Shown piece after piece: positions 24,468 to 31,780 of a stretch of 64,000 nt of DNA. Below the pieces are notes generated by a model. It was not told the origin of the DNA. It saw nothing but the letters and a program-made list of their open reading frames with translations, and ran no database searches. Source of the DNA: an uncultured Eggerthella sp. (lineage in GTDB: Bacteria > Actinomycetota > Coriobacteriia > Coriobacteriales > Eggerthellaceae); NCBI GenBank assembly GCA_958431815.1, contig CAUASB010000003.1, forward strand, positions 62,001 through 126,000. Reading direction: 5' to 3'. Position 1 is the stretch's first letter, and each line of letters begins with the position of its first letter. Both the position numbers and the translations under genes were made by a program.

Positions 24468-24471
24468 ACGG

Positions 24472-25020
24472 CTATTCCTTGAAATTCGTTACAAAGTGCT
24501 TGATTATCGCCGCGGATGTTGGCGTGCAGCGCTCGCCTTCCATACGCAGCTCAACAAGCGGCATACCATCTAGGATAGCGGCAGTTGCAGGCGCGGGGAC
24601 AGAAAGCACACCATGAGCGCATTCGATTTCGCCAGCACCGGGCTGGATGGGAGTTGCTTCCACCGATTCGGGCGCAAGCACGTAGAACTCAGCGCAGATT
24701 GCCAATGCATTGCGGATGCCGCTGGCGTTGCCCACTTCATGGAAATGCGTCTGAGAAACCTCGCACCCATGCACCTTTGCTTCAGCGGCGGCAAGGATAG
24801 CGTACACACTACGCAGGTCGTCTTTCACTTGCTGGGGTGCGTCAAGAGCATCGATGGTTTCGTTCACCTCGCCGATGTTGTGATGGTGCTTTTCGGGCAC
24901 CTTCGCCGTTTCGATGATCTCGTAGAAGCGCTTATGCTGCGCTTCGTCCATCGCGTCGAACAGCGTGTCGAAGATCTGGCCGCGCGTGGCGTTTTCAGTG
25001 AAGTCGAAGGAAATCTGCAT
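24472..25020 (-). CDS. LarC-like protein, N-terminal half only
   Basis: 182 residues. LarC cyclometallates the nickel-pincer nucleotide cofactor by inserting nickel in a CTP-dependent way. Matching blocks are the His-rich KHHHNIGEV, HGCEVSQTHFHEVGNASGIRNAL, GEIECAHGVLSVPAPATAAILDGMPL and ERCTPTSAAIIKHF. Missing are the usual N-terminal DPFSGISGDM motif (here ISFDFTENATRGQIFD) and the whole C-terminal domain of about 200 residues. It is 9 bp downstream of larB and runs almost directly into the kinase gene. It may be a minimal LarC1-like protein or a repurposed paralogue. Confidence 0.8.
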   Translation of the reverse strand: MQISFDFTENATRGQIFDTLFDAMDEAQHKRFYEIIETAKVPEKHHHNIGEVNETIDALDAPQQVKDDLRSVYAILAAAEAKVHGCEVSQTHFHEVGNASGIRNALAICAEFYVLAPESVEATPIQPGAGEIECAHGVLSVPAPATAAILDGMPLVELRMEGERCTPTSAAIIKHFVTNFKE

Positions 25021-25029
25021 GGATGCTCC

Positions 25030-25806
25030 TTATTGCTTGGCGGGCGCTGAGCCCGGAAGATGGTTGATAAGATGCGCCTGGAAGCCGGCACCAAAGCCGT
25101 TGTCGATGTTCACCACGCTGGTGCCGCTGGCGCATGAGTTGAGCATGGACAGCAGCGCGGACAGACCGCCAAACGATGCGCCGTAGCCCACACTGGTGGG
25201 CACCGCGATAACCGGACACGATGCCATGCCGCCCACCACACTGGCAAGGGCGCCTTCCATGCCTGCCACTGTGATGATAACCTGCGCCTGCATCAAGTCG
25301 TCCATGTGCGCCAAAAGGCGATGCAGCCCCGCAACTCCCACGTCGTACAGGCGTTGTACGTTATTGCCCAGCGCTTCGGCGGTAAGCGCCGCTTCTTCCG
25401 CCGCATACATATCGCTGGTACCAGCGGCGGCCACCACGATGGTGCCGTTGCCGGTGGGCTTCGGCAAAGGGCCCACTATGCCCACGCGTGGGATTTCGTG
25501 ATAGGCGAAATCGGCGCCGAACTTCTGCTGCGCCAACTGGGCGGCTTCGGGCTTCATGCGCGTGATAAGCACTGTTTCAGCGCCGCCCTTTCGTAGAGAA
25601 TCAGCGATACCCGCAATTTGATCAGGTGTTTTTCCTTCGCCGTAAATCACTTCGGCGGCGTTTTGGCGCAGGGCGCGATGATGGTCGACCTTGGCGTAGC
25701 CCAAGTCGGTGAAGGGCTCTTTCTTCAAAGAAAGCAGAGCTTCATCGGGCGATGTTTCGCCCGCGGCAACGCTCTCCAAAATCTTCTTGACTGTGTCGGA
25801 TTCCAT
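25030..25806 (-). CDS. larB: Nickel-pincer cofactor biosynthesis protein LarB
   Basis: 258 residues from the ATG at 25806 with GGAGG at 5 bp. LarB carboxylates and hydrolyses nicotinic acid adenine dinucleotide, the first step to the nickel-pincer cofactor of lactate racemase and related enzymes. The PurE-like C-terminal part is strongly conserved: VVAAAGTSDMYAAEEAALTAEALG, ITVAGMEGALASVVGG, CPVIAVPTSVGYGASFGGLSALLSMLNSCASG and VVNIDNGFGAGFQA. LarE is not in this window. Followed directly by the short larC-like gene. Confidence 0.93.
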   Translation of the reverse strand: MESDTVKKILESVAAGETSPDEALLSLKKEPFTDLGYAKVDHHRALRQNAAEVIYGEGKTPDQIAGIADSLRKGGAETVLITRMKPEAAQLAQQKFGADFAYHEIPRVGIVGPLPKPTGNGTIVVAAAGTSDMYAAEEAALTAEALGNNVQRLYDVGVAGLHRLLAHMDDLMQAQVIITVAGMEGALASVVGGMASCPVIAVPTSVGYGASFGGLSALLSMLNSCASGTSVVNIDNGFGAGFQAHLINHLPGSAPAKQ

Positions 25807-25864
25807 CGATGCCTCCGATCATGCTCTAACGCGCACGCGCTGTGTTCTTCGATTGCATGGTATC

Positions 25865-25887
25865 ATAAGTAACGCCGCGTCACTAAA
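25865..25887. promoter_or_regulatory. Palindromic site in the larB/AKR divergent promoter
   Basis: ATAAGTAACGC, centre C, GCGTCACTAAA: 8 of 11 pairs symmetric. It closely resembles the site at 62390-62412 in another divergent promoter. It lies 59 bp upstream of larB. Confidence 0.6.
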
Positions 25888-26001
25888 ACGTCACGGCACT
25901 TCATTTACAGAATAGGACAAAGCCCTTCTCCACGGTCAAAAGCCCGCACCAACACCCTAAGAAGGCACCCGCTTGCGCCCTTGCGCATAAAGGAGGACGT
26001 A

Positions 26002-27144
26002 ATGAACTACCGCACCCTCGGCAAAACCGGCCTGCAGGTAAGCGAAGTCGGCTTCGGTGCCGAATGGCTGCCGAACAACGACCTGGAATTTGCCCGCACC
26101 CTTACCCGCCATGCCGAAGAAGCCGGCATCAACATCGTGGACTGCTGGATGGTAGACCCTGGCGTGCGCCGCGCCTTAGGCGCCGCCGTTTGCGAAAACC
26201 GTGCACATTGGATTGTGCAGGGCCACTTCGGCGCAACCTGGCAAAATAACCAATATGAACGCACCCGTGACATGGATCAGGTTGTTCCTGCCTGGGAATT
26301 TCTGCTGGAATGCTTCGGCGGCCATATTGAGCTGGGGCTTATCCACTACGTTGACAAGATCGATGAGTTCAACGACATCATGAACGGCGAGTTTATCGAA
26401 TATGTGCGCGCCGAAAAGGCGACAGGGCACATCGACCATATCGGCCTTTCCACCCACAACCCCGATGTGGCGCTGGAAGCATGCAAATACCCCGAAATCG
26501 AGATGATCATGTTCTCGCTGAACCCGGCGTTCGACATGCTGCCGCCTTCCGAAGACATCAACACGTTGTTCGCCGAAGAATACCAGCAGGGCCTTTCGAA
26601 CATCGACCCGAAGCGCCAAGAGCTGCACCGCCAATGCAGCCTGAGCAACGTGGGGCTTACCGTAATGAAGCCCTTCGCGGGCGGGCGTTTGCTGGACGCA
26701 AGCAAATCGCCCTTCGACGTTGCCATGACGCCTGCGCAGTGCATCGAGTACTGCCTTTCGCGCCCGGCGGTGGCATCGGTGCTTACCGGCTTCAAGAACA
26801 TCGAAGAATGCGACGGTTGCCTGGAATACGTTACCGCCACGCCCGAGGAGCGCGACTTCAGCCGCGTGCTTTCCAACGCGCCCACGCACACCTACTTCGG
26901 CCAGTGCATCTACTGCGGGCATTGCCAACCCTGCGCCGCGGGCATCAACATCGCCGAAGTGAACAAATTCTACGACTTGGCCGTCATGCACGAAGAAGTG
27001 CCGGAATCGGTGCAGAAGCACTACGAAGCGCTGGACGTTACCGCCAGCGAGTGCACCGGCTGTCAAACTTGCGAAGAAAACTGCCCCTTCGGCGTGAAGA
27101 TTGCCGACCGCATGGAAAAAGCCGCAGAACTCTTCGGGTTCTAA
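26002..27144 (+). CDS. Aldo/keto reductase-fold protein with C-terminal 4Fe-4S domain, altered catalytic tetrad
   Basis: 380 residues from the ATG at 26002 with AAAGGAGG upstream. The N-terminus NYRTLGKTGLQVSEVGFGAEWL is the AKR barrel start, and the C-terminus has two cysteine clusters (CIYCGHCQPC and CTGCQTCEENCP) for one or two 4Fe-4S clusters. In the usual Asp-Tyr-Lys-His tetrad, Asp47 and the His of GLIHYVD are kept. The Tyr position reads WMVDPG and the Lys position reads IVQGHFG, so Tyr and Lys are lost. It may act as an electron-transfer or altered-chemistry AKR. Divergent from larB. Confidence 0.88.
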   Translation: MNYRTLGKTGLQVSEVGFGAEWLPNNDLEFARTLTRHAEEAGINIVDCWMVDPGVRRALGAAVCENRAHWIVQGHFGATWQNNQYERTRDMDQVVPAWEFLLECFGGHIELGLIHYVDKIDEFNDIMNGEFIEYVRAEKATGHIDHIGLSTHNPDVALEACKYPEIEMIMFSLNPAFDMLPPSEDINTLFAEEYQQGLSNIDPKRQELHRQCSLSNVGLTVMKPFAGGRLLDASKSPFDVAMTPAQCIEYCLSRPAVASVLTGFKNIEECDGCLEYVTATPEERDFSRVLSNAPTHTYFGQCIYCGHCQPCAAGINIAEVNKFYDLAVMHEEVPESVQKHYEALDVTASECTGCQTCEENCPFGVKIADRMEKAAELFGF

Positions 27145-27180
27145 ACAAACAGGAAAGCAAGGACATTCGCCACACACAGC

Positions 27181-27216
27181 AAGGCGCCCAAACCGTCACA
27201 ACGGCTTGGGCGCCTT
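27181..27216. terminator. Bidirectional terminator
   Basis: AAGGCGCCCAA-a-CCGT-caca-ACGG-c-TTGGGCGCCTT, 15 paired bases with symmetric single bulges, between the convergent AKR and flavodoxin genes. Confidence 0.9.
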
Positions 27217-27221
27217 TTCAG

Positions 27222-27878
27222 TTAAAGCTTAAGCGACTGCGCCCATTGGCGAACATCGCTTTCCGCCACATTGGAGGGAAAACGCTTGCCGCTCTGCCAA
27301 TCTCCTGCACCAGCAAGCTTGGCAAGACGACTGCCGCTTTGCCCCAATTCCGAAGATGCCGATGTGCAAAACGTCACGACTTTCTTGCCCGAAAAATCGT
27401 TATCCGACGCAAACCGGTTAACGGGCCACGCAGCATCGGACCACCAAATGGGATGGCCCAGGAGAACGGTTTCATATCCCGCGAAATTATCAGGAGCTGT
27501 TTGAACTAGTGCGATATCCTGCAGGCTCCTGTCTTCGTGTTCGCGGTACACACGACTTGTTTTATTGTCGTAATCAAGATCGGAAGCTGTATAGACTTGT
27601 TCAGGCACAATTTCAAACAAGTCAGCCCCCAACTCGTTGGCAAGGGTTTCCGCGACAGCGCGGGTGTGTCCTTGCGCCGAGAAATAGGCAACCAGCACGG
27701 TGTTCTGGGACTGCTGATCTGCCGCAGAGGCCTGACTTTCTTGAGCGCTGTTCGTCTGGCTTCCGTTATCTCGCTTGCTGGAAGAGCAAGCTGAAAGCAA
27801 TCCGCCGCTCAAAAGCATAGCACCCGCAAGCGCACCGACTTTCACAAAGCCTCTTCTAGTAATACGCTGACCTAGCAT
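27222..27878 (-). CDS. Flavodoxin-fold lipoprotein with Tat-type signal
   Basis: 218 residues from the ATG at 27878 (AAAGGG 7 bp upstream; a GTG two codons earlier overlaps the gap). The signal has a twin arginine (ITRRGFVKV, residues 8-9) and a lipobox LLSAC with Cys31, so it is probably exported folded with FMN and lipid-anchored. After a Ser/Gln-rich linker the flavodoxin_4 fold begins at VLVAYFSAQGHTRAVAE, whose SAQGHTR forms the phosphate loop; GHPIWWSDAAWPVNRF is also typical. Likely an extracytoplasmic electron carrier or quinone-type reductase. A 32-bp perfect palindrome lies 80 bp upstream. Confidence 0.88.
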   Translation of the reverse strand: MLGQRITRRGFVKVGALAGAMLLSGGLLSACSSSKRDNGSQTNSAQESQASAADQQSQNTVLVAYFSAQGHTRAVAETLANELGADLFEIVPEQVYTASDLDYDNKTSRVYREHEDRSLQDIALVQTAPDNFAGYETVLLGHPIWWSDAAWPVNRFASDNDFSGKKVVTFCTSASSELGQSGSRLAKLAGAGDWQSGKRFPSNVAESDVRQWAQSLKL

Positions 27879-27959
27879 TGGCACACCCTTTCCCTCTTGC
27901 TGCCGGGCTGGCCAGAATCAACTCAGCTCCGCCCAACTTCCGATTCTCCATTGGCATTA

Positions 27960-27991
27960 TTATAAGTTACGTAACGTTACGTAACTTATAA
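27960..27991. promoter_or_regulatory. 32-bp perfect palindrome upstream of the flavodoxin gene
   Basis: Every base from 27960 to 27991 is symmetric about 27975/27976. It contains two tandem copies of the 10-bp palindrome GTTACGTAAC flanked by TTATAA arms. Position and symmetry indicate an operator for a dimer-of-dimers regulator. Confidence 0.8.
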
Positions 27992-28039
27992 AATGGAAAT
28001 ATTTCTTAGAAACACCGAAGGAAAGCGCGGATACGCAAA

Positions 28040-28070
28040 GGCAGGTCGGGTGCATAACATCCGACCTGCC
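28040..28070 (-). terminator. Hairpin after the second AKR gene
   Basis: A perfect 10-bp stem GGCAGGTCGG with an 11-nt loop, 66 bp past the AKR stop; only a short T stretch follows on the minus strand. Confidence 0.65.
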
Positions 28071-28136
28071 ATATTCCAAGAAAAGGAAATTGTCCCTTCC
28101 CATGTAAAAAACAAGCGGCGAAAAAAGAGCCTACCC

Positions 28137-29297
28137 CTATTCTCCCAACAGCTCGTCTACCTTGGGCAACAGCTCGCTGATCTTAATATGCTGCGGGCAG
28201 ATTTCCTCACACGAGCCGCAGCTGGTGCAGGAATCGGCACGGCGGCCGTAGCTGGTAACCTCATTGGCGTAGAATTCCTTCGCCAATTCCATGTTGTCGT
28301 ACAGCACACCCATGTTGTAAGCACGGAAGTTGTACGGAATGGCTATCTTGTTCGGGCACATATCCACACAGTAGTTGCAACCCGTACAAGGAATGGCGGC
28401 CTTAGCGTCGAGTGCCGCCTTCGCTTTGTCCAGCACCGCATGTTCTTCAGCGGAAAGCATGCCCGGGTGCGCCTTCTGCATGTACCCGATGTTTTCCTGC
28501 AGCTGTTGGGGCGTGCTCATGCCGGAAAGCACGCAGGAAACCTCGGGCATATCCCACAGCCAATCCAGGGCCCATTCCACATTACTGTGCTTAATGCTCG
28601 ATTCATCGAAGGCCGCCTGGGCGCCCTTCGGCAAATCAACCAGCAAGCCACCGCGCAGGGGCTCCATTACTACCACGGCCATGCCGCGCTCGGCTGCCAT
28701 CTTCATGCCCTTGATGCCCGCCTGGTAATCGCGGTCGTAGTAGTTCAGCTGAATTTGGCAGAAATCCCAGTCGGCGGCGTTCAGAATTTCCTCGAACAGC
28801 TCCAAGTCATCGTGGAACGAAAAGCCGATGTTGCGCACTTTTCCGTTAGCCTTGGCACGCTTCATGCCCTCAATGGCATTGTTGCGCACCGTCTTCTTCC
28901 AGCTACCGCCATTCATGGAGTGCAGCAGATAGTTGTCCACGTAATCGAGCCCCAGGCGCTCCAGCTGTTCGTCAAGGAACTTGTCGAAATCTTCGGGCGA
29001 CTTGTACAACCACGCAGGTGATTTCGTGGCAACGTACACCTTTTCGCGGTAGCCGTCTTTAAGTGCTTCGCCCAAGATGCGCTCGGAATAGCCGCTTACG
29101 TAGTTGTATGCCGTGTCGAGATAGTTGATACCACCGTCGATAGCCGCGCGAATCATGGCAATGGACGTTTCAACATCTACTTGATCGATGGTGTTGCTGT
29201 TCACCGTTTTGCCGCCGTCTTTCATGGGCAGGCGCATAACGCCAAACCCCAAAGGCGAAACTTTCATGCCAGTGTTGCCGAATGGACGCAGTTCCAT
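28137..29297 (-). CDS. Aldo/keto reductase with C-terminal 2x4Fe-4S domain
   Basis: 386 residues from the ATG at 29297 with GGAGGGG upstream. The AKR barrel keeps the full tetrad: Asp61, Tyr66 (in YLDTAYNY), Lys92 (ATKSP) and His126 (LLHSM). The C-terminal ferredoxin-like part has CTGCNYCVDMCP and CTSCGSCEEICP, each a classic CxxCxxCxxxCP. Members of this family are common in anaerobes and reduce aldehydes or ketones using ferredoxin or NAD(P)H; the substrate is unknown. Compare with the AKR at 26002, which lacks Tyr and Lys. Confidence 0.92.
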   Translation of the reverse strand: MELRPFGNTGMKVSPLGFGVMRLPMKDGGKTVNSNTIDQVDVETSIAMIRAAIDGGINYLDTAYNYVSGYSERILGEALKDGYREKVYVATKSPAWLYKSPEDFDKFLDEQLERLGLDYVDNYLLHSMNGGSWKKTVRNNAIEGMKRAKANGKVRNIGFSFHDDLELFEEILNAADWDFCQIQLNYYDRDYQAGIKGMKMAAERGMAVVVMEPLRGGLLVDLPKGAQAAFDESSIKHSNVEWALDWLWDMPEVSCVLSGMSTPQQLQENIGYMQKAHPGMLSAEEHAVLDKAKAALDAKAAIPCTGCNYCVDMCPNKIAIPYNFRAYNMGVLYDNMELAKEFYANEVTSYGRRADSCTSCGSCEEICPQHIKISELLPKVDELLGE

Positions 29298-29467
29298 GAC
29301 ACCCCTCCTATCCCCTGGCCGCAGCGCTTTGTCCCCTATGCTGCACATGGCCAACGTTTGATTCAATTAGGTTCAGAGTACCGCAAAACCAGGCAATGGC
29401 ATAATCAGGGCATCAGCAAAGCCCGTCCGTGGGTTAACGGGGTACGGGCGGAGCAGTTTTATTTTGA

Positions 29468-29489
29468 GGGACTAGTGGCAGCTAGTCCC
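29468..29489. terminator. Hairpin at the small ORF stop
   Basis: GGGACTAG-tggcag-CTAGTCCC, 8-bp perfect stem, followed on the plus strand by TTCTTTTATT. It overlaps the stop codon of the small minus-strand ORF. Confidence 0.6.
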
Positions 29490-29595
29490 TTCTTTTATTC
29501 CTCTCCATCCGTCGTTGCTTATACTCCTGAAATGCTGTCAACGCAAAGCTGGCAATGTTGGCTACGGCGGCCAACGCAAACAAGACTTCTTGCAT
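29482..29595 (-). CDS. Possible 37-residue membrane peptide
   Basis: MQEVLFALAAVANIASFALTA followed by FQEYKQRRMERNKRRD: one membrane helix and a strongly basic tail, the layout of type I toxin or holin-like peptides. A weak AAGAG site is upstream of the ATG at 29595. The stop codon is part of an 8-bp stem hairpin. No antisense RNA promoter could be defined. Could equally be chance. Confidence 0.35.
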   Translation of the reverse strand: MQEVLFALAAVANIASFALTAFQEYKQRRMERNKRRD

Positions 29596-29687
29596 AGGCG
29601 ATGCTCTTTTCTCGAAGCTCCGCCCGCACACAGACTTTTGCGATTGGTCCCCTACACACCGCACCAAATCCCCTGTTCAACGATGCT

Positions 29688-29723
29688 ATGGCGCATATTG
29701 ATAGAACCATGGCACGTATTGAT
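29688..29723 (+). promoter_or_regulatory. Two 15-bp direct repeats phased by 21 bp before the SDR gene
   Basis: ATGGCGCATATTGAT (29688-29702) and ATGGCACGTATTGAT (29709-29723) differ at two positions. Direct repeats spaced by two helical turns are the classic binding layout of AraC-family regulators, one of which is encoded just downstream. Confidence 0.6.
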
Positions 29724-29806
29724 GTTATGGCAATTCCCCCCTCCGCCTAATCTGAATACCGTTCAAACGTGCGGTTCTGCCGCCAAGTAAAAAAGGGGAA
29801 GAAACT

Positions 29807-30625
29807 GTGGCAAACAAAAAAGTGATTCTTATAACAGGGGCTTCGAGCGGAATCGGTGAAGAGGCAGCACGAAGCCTTGCCGCGCAAGGGCATACGGTAT
29901 ATGGCGCAGCACGAAGGAAAGAGCGCCTTGAAGCATTGCTGCCCGATGGCGTTGTCCCACTTGCCCTGGACGTAACCGACGAAGCAGCATGCACAGAAGC
30001 AGTGCGGCACATTATCCACGAGCAGGGGCACATCGATGTCATCATCAACAACGCAGGCTACGGGTCGTATGGTGCTATCGAGGATGTGCACCTGGAAGAA
30101 GCTCATCGACAATTCGAAGTGAACGTTTTCGGCGTTGCGGCCATCGTGAAAGCGGCACTCCCCTACTTCCGCGCCCAGCATTCGGGCACTATCATCACCA
30201 CTAGTTCGATGGGCGGACGCTTGGTAAGCTACTTCGGAGGCTGGTACCATGCCACGAAATATGCGATCGAAGCCCTTTCCGATGCCCTGCGCATGGAACT
30301 TGCCAGCTTCGGCATCAACGTGGTGCTTATCGAGCCAGGCGGCATCAAAACCGATTGGGGACATATCGCCGCTGATCATTTGGCTGAATCATCACAGGGC
30401 GGTGCCTACGAAAAAGCCGCCCGAAAAACCGCTGAGGGTATGCACAAACAGTATTCTTCGAACATGCTCAGCAGCCCCAAAGTGGTAGTGCGGGCAATAA
30501 GCCGCGCTGTCAACGCACACAAACCAAAACCTCGCTACGTGGTTGGATTCATGGCAAAACCACTGATTTTCCTACATGCCGTATTGCCTACCCGCACCTT
30601 CGATTGGATGATGAAGAAGTTCTAA
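29807..30625 (+). CDS. Short-chain dehydrogenase/reductase
   Basis: 272 residues from the GTG at 29807 with GGGGAAG upstream. Classical SDR: cofactor motif TGASSGIG (residues about 10-17), NNAGYGSYG, catalytic Ser in TTSSMGGR and YxxxK in WYHATKYAIE. The basic residue in GAARRKERL after beta-2 suggests NADP(H). The C-terminal sequence resembles the group acting on steroids, retinoids or acyl chains, but the substrate cannot be assigned. It precedes an AraC-type regulator on the same strand by 68 bp. Confidence 0.9.
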   Translation: MANKKVILITGASSGIGEEAARSLAAQGHTVYGAARRKERLEALLPDGVVPLALDVTDEAACTEAVRHIIHEQGHIDVIINNAGYGSYGAIEDVHLEEAHRQFEVNVFGVAAIVKAALPYFRAQHSGTIITTSSMGGRLVSYFGGWYHATKYAIEALSDALRMELASFGINVVLIEPGGIKTDWGHIAADHLAESSQGGAYEKAARKTAEGMHKQYSSNMLSSPKVVVRAISRAVNAHKPKPRYVVGFMAKPLIFLHAVLPTRTFDWMMKKF

Positions 30626-30693
30626 AGCTGTATGTTCGCCCGAAACGCTGCCCTCCTTGCAAACTGGGCAGCAAAAAAAACGAAAGGAGGCCA

Positions 30694-31689
30694 ATGAAAA
30701 AACGCTACCTAATTGACCCTTCTTATGGGCGGATGTTAAAAGCGATCGGCATAGACTGCACTGAGGCGCTGCGCTTGGCCGATGCTCCGGAAGACACGTT
30801 TTCCCACCAAAGCCCCAGCATGAGCATTGCCCAATACTATCGGTTCATGGAGGCAGTAGGGAAACTGGCGCCACAGCCCAATGCCGCCGTTGTCATAACA
30901 TCAGTTCAGGGAATCGAGCAATTTTCGCCACCTATCTTCGCCTCGTTTTGCTCGCCAAACGGCCGTACTTGCATCACACGCCTTGCACGCTATAAAAAGC
31001 TTGTAGGTCCCATGCGCCTGAATGTAATTGAAAAAACAGACACATTCACCATCGAGCTTACCTGCGAAGAGCCGGAACCCGAGATGCCGATGTTCCTTGT
31101 TGAAGTTGAGCTGGCATTCTTGGTAAACATTATGCGCACTGCAACAAAAGAGAAAATCCTGCCCCGTTCCATAGAAATGAAGCAGGAGCCGGAAAGTAAA
31201 AACTTCGAGAACTTCATGGGTTGCAGAATCACGTATGGCGGAAGCAACCGCATCTCGTTTTCAATTTCCGACATGGAAAAGCCGTTCATCAGCAGAAACG
31301 ATGCAATGTGGAACTATTTCGAGCCCGAGTTGGCACGAAGGTTAGCCGAAATGGGCACCGACGATAGCTTTGCGGCTCACGTGCGCAGCGCGCTGACCGA
31401 GCTGCTTCCCGCAGGTGAATGCGGGGCCGATAGCGTTGCCCGAAAACTTGGCGTTTCCCGTCGTACGCTGCAGCGACGCTTGAAAGAAGAAGACGGAACC
31501 ACATTCCAAAAGCAGCTGAACAATACACGCCAGCTACTGGCAGAGCATTACCTGAAAACCACCGCCATGCCCGCCGACCAGATTGCTTACTTGCTCGGCT
31601 ATGCAGAGCTGAATAGCTTCCTTCGTGCATTTTCCTCATGGACAGGCTGTTCCGTGGGCAAATACCGCTCGCTCTCAGGCAAGCGTTAG
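30694..31689 (+). CDS. AraC-family transcriptional regulator
   Basis: 331 residues from the ATG at 30694 with AAAGGAGG upstream. The N-terminal domain (1-200) has the PF12625-like pattern of the OruR/ArgR-type group (DPSYGRMLKAIGID..., SPSMSIAQYYRFMEAVG). The C-terminal double helix-turn-helix is clear: ADSVARKLGVSRRTLQRRLKEEDGTTFQKQLNNTR followed by QIAYLLGYAELNSFLRAFSSWTGCSVGKYR. It probably controls the SDR gene through the phased repeats at 29688-29723 (inference). A 7-bp hairpin (30647-30672) lies in the intergenic gap. Confidence 0.9.
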   Translation: MKKRYLIDPSYGRMLKAIGIDCTEALRLADAPEDTFSHQSPSMSIAQYYRFMEAVGKLAPQPNAAVVITSVQGIEQFSPPIFASFCSPNGRTCITRLARYKKLVGPMRLNVIEKTDTFTIELTCEEPEPEMPMFLVEVELAFLVNIMRTATKEKILPRSIEMKQEPESKNFENFMGCRITYGGSNRISFSISDMEKPFISRNDAMWNYFEPELARRLAEMGTDDSFAAHVRSALTELLPAGECGADSVARKLGVSRRTLQRRLKEEDGTTFQKQLNNTRQLLAEHYLKTTAMPADQIAYLLGYAELNSFLRAFSSWTGCSVGKYRSLSGKR

Positions 31690-31731
31690 CCCACACAAAA
31701 GAAATTCAAAGGACCCGTGGGCGCAAAAAAA

Positions 31732-31763
31732 AACGGCTCCCAAGCAAGCGCTCGGGAGCCGTT
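31732..31763 (-). terminator. Terminator of ychF
   Basis: A perfect 10-bp stem AACGGCTCCC is followed on the minus strand by nine T residues. Confidence 0.9.
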
Positions 31764-31780
31764 CTGCATACCGTTCGGAA

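Larger units (their letters stand above)
29298..29806. other. Mostly gene-free region between AKR and SDR genes
   Basis: About 500 bp with one possible 37-residue ORF (29482-29595, minus), a hairpin at its stop, and two 15-bp direct repeats before the SDR gene. Otherwise I see no gene. Confidence 0.5.
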
